Below are positions 8,239 to 17,600 of a DNA stretch of 17,600 nt, piece after piece. Position numbers and translations under genes: made by a program. The notes under the pieces were generated by a model, which saw only the letters and a program-made list of their open reading frames with translations, ran no database searches and was not told the origin of the DNA. The stretch covers positions 1 to 17,600 of the forward strand of contig JNET01032284.1 of assembly GCA_000697455.1 (NCBI GenBank), written 5' to 3'. The stretch's first letter is position 1, and each line of letters starts with the position of its first letter. This DNA is from Basidiobolus heterosporus B8920 (Eukaryota; Basidiobolomycota; Basidiobolomycetes; Basidiobolales; Basidiobolaceae).

Positions 8239-8467
8239 CACACACCAACTATCAACCCTTTTTTATGTATTCATGTAGCATCTAGTTAATTGAAATACAA
8301 CGCAATTCTAGATCTGACGAATCCTCTTCTTCTATAATCACATGATCGGGGCGGAGTCACCTGGAAATTACTTACCCAGTGCTGATCCAAATTGGTTACG
8401 ATTGCTTAGGGGCTGCTTAAAGCTACCTACACACAGGGTATTGAGCGAGGCATAACCAAACCAACTC

Positions 8468-8479
8468 AACCCTAACCCT
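8468..8479. promoter_or_regulatory. Telobox-like (AACCCT)2
   Basis: AACCCTAACCCT is two perfect telomere-type units, about 590 bp upstream of the tubulin ATG and 336 bp beyond the stop of the Uds1-domain gene. It resembles fungal telobox promoter elements. Its distance from either gene makes function uncertain. Confidence 0.4.
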
Positions 8480-8814
8480 GACTCTATGTTGTTGCTGAAG
8501 AGGGAGGAAGAGAAAGGGAGCGAGAAAGGGAATGCTAGCAGAAGTTAATTCTTTATACAATATTTGAAATATTCCATCTGATCCAAGAGATAAAATAAGA
8601 GTTCACAAAAATTCCTCGGTAACTTGGCCCGAGTTCCTTGGGAAAAAGTTCAAAATAATTAATGGTAGTAACGAGCTGGGGGAGGGGGACCGGTGAGCTA
8701 GTGGATATTTCGTTACCAATAAGAAATGGGTATATAAAGAAAATAAAATATTTTGGATCTAGGAGGTAGTGGGAGGAAACTATGTACTACAAGGAATTCG
8801 AATAAAGCACAGCT

Positions 8815-11294
8815 CTAGCGAATCCAAGTTTCGGGTGACAGGACTTTTACATCTCTATCCAGACCTTCTGGATGCAAGGGGAAATGAAGGAAAGCAAGGT
8901 TACCGTCGTGGGGTAAGCTAGTCAGCTTCGCTTCATCAAAAGTCAATTTCAACAAGCTCAGAGCGGGGGAAGTTTCAAAGTAAGCTTCGTAGTCTGGTAA
9001 AGGACCAGGCTTTGGGGTTTTGGGTGAAGAGTTGCCGCTCTCACAACCACTCTCACAGGCACTTTCACAGCCACTCTCGATTCCACTATCTATCTCGGTT
9101 TCATCCTGCGTCTCACTTTCGGAATCCATCAAATAATCGAGCAACTCCTTTTCTATTTTAGCTGTCTCTTTCTCGAGCAGGCTTACAGAAGCCAACAAAT
9201 CCCCAGACAAATCGGTGATTTCCTTGTGCATCCAAGCATTCTCACGTTCTTGCGATTCGGATATCATACCGCGCAGAAACTCGTTCTCTTTAATTAATAG
9301 ATCCATTCTTGCGTTTACTCTGGAGTTCTGGTTATGTCCAGAAGACATTCTGATACCTGGGTGATATGAGGGAGGACGCAATGTAGGCTCCTGATAATAA
9401 GGGACAATCTTCGTGGTGGGCTCGACAGTGTGCGCGACAAATCCCTCGTCTTCCGTCAACTCGTCGGCTTTCCGGTCGTTAACCCATTGGCGAAAGACCA
9501 TATCTTTTAGTGATTTCAATGGTGGCGAGGTCTTCTCTTCTTTCAACGTAGCGATATCGCACTCCAGTCTATGAATGTAACCGGTGCATACTTGTTGATC
9601 TCTATGTATTAGCTCTATTCGTTCAGGAAGAGTCATGGCGACAATGGGTAGTTGTACAGAATCGAAGGAATACTCACTATCCGTGGGAGAGGTTTCTCCG
9701 CTACTGATCATCCCAGAGTCAGTGTCGTCAATAACATTCTCTCCCTTCAAGAGAGCGGACCATCTATTTATATGCTCTCGATCTTGTTCACGAGTTATCT
9801 CAGTCAAGGCCTCTTCAATTTTTCGTAATTGTAGCTTCATTTCTCGATTCTCGAGTTCGGTTTTTTCTGCCATATTCCACGCCTTATCCAGTTCACTTTG
9901 AGACTCTAGATATTCGATTTTCAAGATTTCCAGGGATTTCTCCAACAAGAGGACATGTGCCTCAAGTGCATCCAACAATAGCTTGGTGCTGCCTTGCTGT
10001 CCAGACTCACTCTTGCCACTCAACTGGGATTCTAACTGGTTGACTCGGAGAAGTATTGCTGCTGCAGTGTGTTTCCATAGCTTCTCCTGAAATCTTGCCA
10101 ACCTCTTAGTAAGGGTTAGAATTTCGGTAGATGTTAGCTCCAATCTGGCGTCGGTTAATTCAAATTCTTTCGTAGCGTTGCTCATACCAGTGGCATTGAA
10201 AGCAAACATAGAGATCATAGAAAGCATTCCTTCTCTGATCTGCTTTTCTCTGATATACTCGTCTGACAAAGAGGCGATCTTTTGCTGGACCTCTCGGATC
10301 GTCTTAAGATGGTAGAGCGTTAGCCGAAGAGTCGATACAACCATGGCAAGTGACACTAACACTTACCTCTTTAACCTTTTCCAATTCTTCCACACTTAAC
10401 AATTCAAACTCACTAGCTTCTTCGCAAGTTTTGATAGCAATATCCGTAAGTAGACCTGTATCCCCGGGATTTCCCGTTGGTTTCATTAGACTCCAAAACG
10501 ATGGGATTCCAGGGGCTTTGGTTGTTGAAGGGACTCTGCCATTCTTATCCGATAAGGAGTTCTGGGTAGGATCGGATGTGAGGGTAGGGGCGAGGGTGGT
10601 GGTGGTAGTGGTATTCTTTACCTCAGTAGCGCTCAGTTTCCTAAATCTATCCTCTAATTTGTCCAGGAAAATGCTAGTAGTCAAATGTTCCTCTGTACAG
10701 TCTAAAGAAAGTCCTAGCGAGGATTGGATTTTCTTGGAGTCACCCAAGCTTTCCTGTACCTTCTCAGTACAACTACTTTCCATTAATGAAGTACGTTTGC
10801 TCAGACTATTATTGGAGCAAACTGAAGCGTCCTCCAATACGCATCGGGAGTTTTCAGAGACGGAATATGGCTCAGTCAAGCAACGAGTAAACTGCGGTCT
10901 TTTATCCTATACAAAGTTTTGATGAGATTTCGCAAGTCAAGAAAATGGGGGATTCTGTTGGGTGGAGGGACCGTTTTAAATGGATCTCGGAAGCCAAAGT
11001 CCGACTACTCTAACCAAACTCCTTACACTCAGCATCAAATCTATTCAATGTATCGAAAACCAGTGCAAAAGGGGTGCGGTGTGGGGCAATCCTTGAGTTA
11101 ATTTCTTACCTTAGATAGCCAAAGTGAATTGGTATTTTTGGTTAGCCCAATAGTCGAACCCTTGGAATATCGTGGAGAAAAGGGGTAAGAAACCAGCTTC
11201 GAATTCGGGAAATATTGCGAGCGCGCTGAGAACATACGACACCGAAACATTGAGTATTTACCTTGTTCGAGGATAGAGTGTGCGCGTAACTCAT
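8815..11294 (-). CDS. Coiled-coil protein with Uds1 (up-regulated during septation) domain
   Basis: Exons (minus) 11294-11262, 11160-11110, 10891-10367 and 10302-8815 join in frame to 698 aa. Residues about 174-290 match the fungal Uds1 domain: a start like LLSVEELEKVKETIREV, a charged helix with EKQIREGMLSM, and the closing FQEKLWKHTAAAI. In fission yeast this domain is named for a gene induced at septation, so a role in septum formation or polarity is a family-based guess. Before it is a Ser/Thr-rich, probably disordered region containing TTTTTTLAPTLTS. After it run long heptad-like coiled-coil helices. An acidic repeat region (ESGCESACESGCESG, about 612-626) precedes the tail ending ETWIR. 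The long third and fourth exons are firm. The first two tiny exons (11 and 17 codons) are chosen because exon 3 lacks an ATG and both join in phase. Confidence 0.8.
9035..9086. repeat. Imperfect 12-bp tandem repeats encoding ESGCES units
   Basis: About four copies of a 12-base unit resembling CTCTCACAACCA or TTTCACAGCCAC. On the minus strand they encode alternating acidic, Ser, Gly and Cys residues (ESGCESACESGCESG) in the Uds1-domain protein. The unit length preserves the frame. The evenly spaced cysteines are unusual in a low-complexity acidic tract. Confidence 0.7.
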
Positions 11295-11805
11295 GGAATA
11301 AAAAGATGGGATGGACGAATGACCAGAAGTAGAGTCCGTCTTTCTGCGTTCCAACGAATGTTAAGATTAAGCGTGGATGAGGTGTACGTAAGTTTTATAA
11401 GGTCACTGCCAGGAAGATACGCAACTAATGGCGCAATAGGACATATTCTGTACTGTTTCTCTGCCACGTCTCGTCGCGTTAACCTATTGTCTCGCGAAAT
11501 CTTTGCTTCTTAACAATGGGAAGTGTTCTGCATGCACGTCGACCTCTAGCCGTTTTTAGACATTAGCTGTCATCCTCGGGCACCTCTCAACAATGGCAAA
11601 TTCCCATTTTCCGATGCTGGTCTTTTGGATCTGAATTGAATTAATGCCTGATCAGGAAATCAATGCAAGTCCGTTCAGGAGGTGCACAGTAACAAGTACA
11701 GTAACGTGATGGATACATACTTGCAAGCACTCGTACGCATCGTTTATTCTAATATATAAATATAAACATTCTAGTATATCAATATATAGATCATAAATAA
11801 TTCAA
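11295..11805. other. Intergenic region between the Uds1-domain and Chs7-like genes
   Basis: The left part is the promoter of the Uds1-domain gene (minus strand). The right part, AT-rich with TATATAAATATAAACATTC near 11752-11770, is the likely 3' UTR of the Chs7-like gene. An open frame on the plus strand (11280-11513) shows no protein-like features. I see nothing else here. Confidence 0.55.
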
Positions 11806-13070
11806 CTATCCAAAAATAGACGATGGGAGTGGGCCCGCTCTCGATAGGCTTTCCCAGGGGTGAATCTTGCCACCAACATGGAACTCCAAATCCTCTTTGG
11901 TGATCGAGTCCCAGTACTTGTATATCATCATGACCGCCAACAAGGTGAAGACGGAGGCTATGAACTGACCATCTAGATAGTGATTCATCAAACTACAAAC
12001 AGAGCTTGAGAACAGCATTCCCAGTTGTCCTGCAACAAAGAACAAGCCACCAATGATGATATCACCTAAGAAGCAAAGCACGGCAAAGGTCAGGCAATGA
12101 ACGCAAATGAGTACAAAATGGGCACAGAATAGGCACAAAATGGACGCTACCTAAAGGCCACAGATCACTCAATGTATTGGTGATAAGGATCACTTGCAGG
12201 ATCAGGTATATTATCAATGCTGCAGCATTGAATCCGAAAAACCCTATCCACAGCAGGGTTGGTTTGACGGGATCCAGGAAGAATACAAGATTCATGAAAG
12301 TGCCATAGCACAGGAGGTACGTGCTGGCAAACACCACCAATGAGCTCAGGCGCAACGTCTAAAAAGGGAGAAAGGGAGATTAGGCTTGATCGGTGCAACC
12401 TTGGTGTCGAAACTTACCCATATCGACATGGGCGTTCCATCTTCTGCAAACTGGAATCCAACAAACCCATTCCCCAGCAGGCACCAGACACCAGCTGAGA
12501 TCAGGGCGAGATGGCAAGAGGTCAGGTGCTTCAAAGGCAAATTGCTTAGTAAGGATCGCAGCAGTAAACTCAGTGTAACTAACCAGGTAGGCAGTAGTGT
12601 TGCTAGGAATCAACCCCGACAGCACTATTGAATCCGCAACCAACGTGACCAAGTACAAGTAGAAGAAGATGACCATCTCTTTTCTTCCTATAAAATCGAG
12701 TCATTACAAAATCGCGGCACATGCAGCTGGTTGACTGGAATTACCGACTGCTGTGTATTTGGTTTTAATATGATATATCATAATGCAAGTCATGACCAAG
12801 CCAATCAAATGAACAGCAATTGTAGCTAAAGAGAGGCAGAGGGTAGAGGAGCAGAGGGGCAGCGTGGACAGAGAGTAAAACTGGTTAGAAGAGAACTTGG
12901 TGAGCTTTCCGTCTTCTCAGCTTACCTGGCTGAAAAATGATCCAACCACCAAAGCTAATATTTCTGGCGTAACACACAGGTTCAATGCCATGAATAGTTG
13001 GCCCGATCAAAGGGCACAGCGATAAATTCACTCGTTGGCAAATGCCCACAAAGCTTCCTAGCTGGATCAT
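11806..13070 (-). CDS. Chitin synthase export chaperone (Chs7-like)
   Basis: Exons (minus) 13070-12926, 12825-12745, 12687-12584, 12528-12418, 12358-12151 and 12065-11806 join to 302 aa. Chs7 is a multispanning ER membrane protein that helps class IV chitin synthase (Chs3) fold and leave the ER. Family hallmarks appear in order: [15 protein letters not shown] near the N-terminus, [63 protein letters not shown], and the nearly invariant [14 protein letters not shown] followed by VGG. Between these are about seven hydrophobic segments. The length is close to the usual 310-340 aa. Intron 3 has an AAG acceptor but a TACTAAG branch site. The gene is divergent from the carboxypeptidase gene, with 527 bp between their starts. 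Five introns is more than Dikarya homologs usually have. Confidence 0.94.
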
Positions 13071-13597
13071 CTTGGGCTTTAGTAGATGTGGAAAGACTGC
13101 AGTGTTTGGCAGGATTTAACCTCTCCCCCTAAGAAGTCCACTTATGAGAGTTGGCTCGAAAAGGAAGAGCACTCTGACCATCCAGCTCATATATGATAAC
13201 CGTTTGTTTCCCTGCCTGTTTCTCTATATGCGATGGAGATTTCTGATGGTTAATATGATTTGAAAGGGGTTTCGTTGTCAAATGCTACAATTTGTTACAC
13301 TGTTACATGATATTACCTCCCTCCATACCTCCATCCATACCCCTAATGATGCCCCTAATGTTGTAGAGAGCAGATAGTTGAAATAGTAAACAAATCTCCG
13401 TTTCAGGTTTGTTAGGCGCCATCAGACGATTAGTCCGCATTTAACGAAACGCCAAGTATTTCCACACTCTGATTTCTTGTACCCCTCTTGCAACAGACTC
13501 AACTTTGTGTACCCATCAATTACATTATTACCACTGGAGTAACGTGATAGTTTGACCTTGCAAATAGCTGGTAAACACGTTCTTTATTCTAGCTACC
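13071..13597. promoter_or_regulatory. Divergent promoter region of the Chs7-like and carboxypeptidase genes
   Basis: The two start codons face away from each other across 527 bp. The middle contains a pyrimidine-rich stretch with short repeats: CCATACCTCCATCCATACCCCTAATGATGCCCCTAATG starts near 13323 and includes two CCCCTAATG units. No clear TATA box is seen for either gene. Confidence 0.5.
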
Positions 13598-15117
13598 ATG
13601 TATATCATTTCTCTACTGGTGGTATGCCTCCTGTCAACTGTCCTCGGTCGGCCGTTAGACCTAGGCTTGCAGATGGTTCGTTATGACCACCACAAGCTCG
13701 TGAACTTGGAACATACTCCAGAGACGTTAAAACTTGTCCAAGAATGCGGTTACGACATATGGAAGCGTTCAGAGAACGAACTCCACGTAAGAGTAGACCC
13801 GGATAAATTGAGACTATTTGAACACTTCGAATATGAAGTGCTAATAGAAGATATTCAAAGCAAGATCGATCACGAAGCTTCTGAACAGAGAAAGACTCAG
13901 CTACCTAAGCGGGATGTAAGTGGTCATGATAGTAGTTGGAAACAGACTCGCTCGTTAATTGTCATTGCCTGTGGATTCAGTTTGCCGACTGGCATTCCAG
14001 CTATCATAGTTATGGCGAGATTCTGAGCTGGCTAAGCACTCTAGCAGATACCAATCCAAACCTGGTCAAGCTCAATCCATCCATTGGCAAATCCATTGAA
14101 GGTCGGGATATTCCGGCCCTACACCTTACAAGTGATAATGGTGAAATGAAGAAGCAATTCTGGTTCCAAGGGTAAATCTCCTCTCTGCCCATCTTTGGCC
14201 CCGCTTTCCCCTAAAACAGAACCTTTCTAGGCTACAACACGCCAGAGAATGGATTTCAGGCTCCAGTATGCAGTACCTTGCCGATACCTTGGTTTCTGGA
14301 TATCTGAGTGATCCCTCCATCAAGCAGATTTTAGACAATTTTGAGATCATCATCATCCCGGTTACCAATCCTGACGGTATGCTTTCGAAGAGCTTAAATT
14401 CGAGCATAAATTCGAGCAATCCTAACGCTCTCCATTGCAGGGTATGATTATACTTGGACTACGGACCGCTTGTGGCGGAAGAATCGACGACCAATAGGGA
14501 ATGGTGTATATGGTGTGGATTTGGTCAGTTCGAACACGTTTGTCTATAAATTCTCTTGATCCTCTCAACTTTCAACGTTATTTCAGAACCGTAACTGGCC
14601 CGATCATTGGGGCCAAGGGGGTTCCTCCCATAATCCTCAAGAAAATACCTATCTTGGTGCTAGTCCGGGTAGTGAACCAGAAGTAGCCAGTCTGACGAGG
14701 TATTACCTTCAACAGCCGCGAATCGTTGGGGCGATTGACTTTCATTCCTATGGAGAATTAATTATGTGGCCATATGGTTGGACTCGACAGAAAAGTTCGT
14801 GGGATGCAGTCTACACTACTCTGGGTGAGGGAATGAAGTCAGCTATATCGCAGATCAACTCCGATCACCGGTACGTCCCCGAAATGGATGCTACTCTGTA
14901 CATTGCCTCAGGAGGTGCAGACGACTGGTTTTTTGGAGAAGAGGTGAGTAGAAAGCAAGGATTTGTTACCACTAGCTTGACTGTGGAATTATCCCCTTCT
15001 ACTGGCTCGCCTGGCTTCATATTACCACCTGAGAAAATTCTGCCGGTAGGTCAAGAGGTGATTGCCATGGTGAAATATTTTATTCACCATGTTGATACGA
15101 ATCCTAGCAAACGATAA
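13598..15117 (+). CDS. Secreted zinc procarboxypeptidase (M14A, B-type specificity residues)
   Basis: Exons 13598-13915, 13981-14171, 14231-14376, 14441-14523 and 14587-15117 join to 422 aa. A signal peptide (MYIISLLVVCLLSTVLG) and a propeptide of about 88 residues precede a dibasic KR at 104-105, a Kex2-type site. The catalytic domain then begins FADWHSSYHSYGEI. Zinc ligands are H173 and E176 (QHAREW) and H299 (DFHSYGE). Substrate-binding residues are N247/R248 (VDLNRNW) and the arginines of LWRKNR; Y351 (LYIASGG) and E380 (TVEL) match catalytic Tyr248 and Glu270 of bovine CPA. The residue equivalent to position 255 is Asp (D358, GGADDW), as in carboxypeptidase B, so removal of C-terminal Lys or Arg is predicted. 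About seven extra residues (around EEVSRKQGF) lie between W360 and E380. It likely digests peptides outside the cell or in the vacuole. Confidence 0.94.
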
Positions 15118-15505
15118 TACCCTATGCCAATATCTCTTCGGCATAAACAATTGATTGTTTATTCCACCATTCTGACTCCGACCTGGCCCTCCCTCTAATT
15201 GTCACATGTCCAAGTATGAGTCCAAACAACTACTCTACTAAAGAACCAGCTCTTTGAGGAAAAGACAAGAATCTTTTGTTTATTGGTGAATATAATTCCA
15301 TCATTAGAGAAAAAAAGTCAAGTTAAATTTACTCTCCCATTCGTTACAACAAATTCTAAACCGAGAGAAAGGATACACGTAAAGGAGGAAGAGGAAGAGG
15401 AAAAGAAAAAGGATAGAGCGTAGGTCAATGTGGTGTACATGAAATAGATTGATATTAGATGAAGGCACTATCAATGAAAGTCCCCTATATTTGAGCAAAG
15501 CTCAT
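15118..15505. other. Intergenic region between convergent carboxypeptidase and ARF genes
   Basis: Two 3' ends face each other. A purine-rich block at about 15361-15412 (GAGGAAGAGGAAGAGG-like on the plus strand) lies on the ARF side, probably in its 3' UTR. No gene is seen. Confidence 0.6.
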
Positions 15506-16571
<1,066 letters not shown>

Positions 16572-17507
16572 TCAAACTGGGCTCAGGGTAGTAGTGGCGG
16601 CAATCACTTGGACGGTTTGATGTAATGAAGGCGTGCCACTTGGCAAGGACACGGTGGTAACCACTTCTTTGAGAGTATCCGGGTTAGTGAATGCTTCATA
16701 CATGCGTGACCAGCCCCAATTTAAGCCTGACATGCCTAGTCCCAAGCCTGGTATCCACAATCGTTTTTTCAAGATGTAAAGGACCACAAGCATGAAAACC
16801 ACTAGCCCAAAGAGAATAAGCAAACGATCAGTCCAGTCACTTTGTTCCAGCTTAGTAATAAGTTGCTTTGAGGCACGCATAACTGAATGAAATCCTCTGT
16901 ACTCGGAGTGTGTTGAGCGAAGCATTTTGGAGGAATCATCTAGGATTGATGAGTTAGTGGATTAGTGGAAACCATTCAAGTAAATATTGCACATGATAGT
17001 CTCAAACGTACCTAGAACTTTAGCACTATATGCACTACGTTCAATTTCTTGTGACATGAGTTGTGTGGTTCTTCTGAGCGAGTCGGTAATATCTGTGGCA
17101 GTGCGAAGCATTCCATCGTTGTTCCTGTAGGTAAATCCAGCATAACAATCGCGTTAGTAATGCTCTTGATATCCGTAGAGCCATCCGATGAGAGTTTCTC
17201 TCTAGGACTGTACCTCATATTACGCTTACGAAGTTCGTTCGCTTTATGGGCATCCTTTAATAAATATTCTCGTTCAAGTCGCGTTTGCTTTTCAACATTT
17301 TGCTTTGCAGTCAATATGGTCTTTCGAATGGCCACTTGTAATCTAAAAAAAGGGCAAAGATAAATATCAAGTGGTTTCAAAAATACGTTGCTCTAATATT
17401 GGACAAAAAACAGACTGCTTTTGATGCTCCTCATGTCGTTCTAGTTTACTTAAAATACTCCTCCGTTCCTCTTCTTTTTCTTGTTCATCACTGGCCAACT
17501 TAATTTT
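16572..17507 (-). CDS. SEC20: Sec20/BNIP1-type SNARE (5' partial)
   Basis: Visible exons (minus) 17507-17416, 17342-17214, 17124-17012 and 16939-16572 join to 233 aa; the N-terminus lies beyond the window, behind an acceptor at 17508. Sec20 is a Golgi-to-ER SNARE in the tethering complex with Tip20/Dsl1. Helical KLASDEQEKEEERRS and RKTILTAKQNVEKQTRLERE match the N-terminal half of the family. The SNARE motif from SLRRTTQLMSQEIE to ASKQLITKLEQSDW aligns without gaps to human BNIP1 from memory. It is followed by one transmembrane helix (LLILFGLVVFMLVVLYIL) and KKRLW. About 55 residues then follow on the luminal side, ending TTTLSPV, with no HDEL signal as found in baker's yeast. Intron 3 (17125-17213) carries a perfect TACTAAC. 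The donor GTCTGT at 17415 is weak but needed for phase. Confidence 0.88.
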
Positions 17508-17600
17508 CTACATGAGACAGTCAGTTAATCACAGAACAAGAAAAGCGAAAATTCCTCCACGTTGGGAGTTCAACAAATAACTCGACTAAGCATTCCATTT

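Larger units (their letters stand above)
7881..8814. other. Alpha-tubulin promoter region and 3' flank of the Uds1-domain gene
   Basis: A 934-bp stretch without a gene. The tubulin side holds a TATA-like box, three CCAATCAT motifs and a two-unit telobox, each listed separately. The segment near 8500-8530 is purine-rich (GAGGGAGGAAGAGAAAGGGAG). Bases from about 8640 to 8814 are likely 3' UTR of the gene ending at 8815. I see no further open frame worth calling. Confidence 0.6.

Noticed and set aside
11280-11513. 77-codon plus-strand frame between the Uds1-domain and Chs7-like genes
   Set aside because: It overlaps the first exon of the Uds1-domain gene and has no recognisable features or splice context.

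Overview
The window is nuclear DNA of a fungus. Genes are densely packed on both strands, and most are split by short introns (mostly about 40-220 bp) with GT donors and TACTAAC/CTAAC-like branch sites. A Chs7-type chitin synthase chaperone and a Uds1 septation-domain protein are fungal hallmarks. The many introns, the intronless alpha-tubulin and the small GPI-type Ser/Thr-rich secreted proteins suggest an early-diverging, non-Dikarya lineage. That placement is inference from style, not from a database search.

Layout, left to right. (1) 61-231 (+): last exon of an MFS transporter that begins outside the window. (2) 386-2971 (+): TFIP11/Ntr1-type G-patch spliceosome-disassembly factor, 5 exons. 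(3) 3307-3621 and 4179-4646 (-): two paralogous small secreted, probably GPI-anchored proteins. (4) 5112-6162 (-): regulatory beta subunit of casein kinase 2, 5 exons, first exon tentative. (5) 6537-7880 (-): intronless alpha-tubulin behind a promoter with repeated CCAATCAT boxes. (6) 8815-11294 (-): coiled-coil protein with a Uds1 domain, 4 exons. (7) 11806-13070 (-): Chs7-like export chaperone, 6 exons. (8) 13598-15117 (+): secreted M14 procarboxypeptidase with B-type specificity residues, 5 exons, divergent from Chs7. (9) 15506-16212 (-): ARF1 GTPase, 3 exons. (10) 16572-17507 (-): Sec20/BNIP1 SNARE, 5' end outside the window.

The genes do not form an operon or a biosynthetic cluster. Several share a cell-growth theme: ARF1 and Sec20 act in Golgi-ER traffic, Chs7 in export of chitin synthase, the Uds1 protein probably in septation, tubulin in the cytoskeleton, and the small GPI-type proteins at the cell surface. 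This is probably ordinary gene mixing.

I found no transposon, virus remnant, CRISPR array, rRNA or tRNA, and no convincing new multi-gene system. The points most worth a second look are the tandem secreted paralogs, the altered acidic loop of CK2 beta next to a 38-bp intron, the CCAATCAT and telomere-like promoter motifs, the D255-type carboxypeptidase with an insertion near its catalytic Glu, AAG splice acceptors, and two genes that seem to end earlier than their families.
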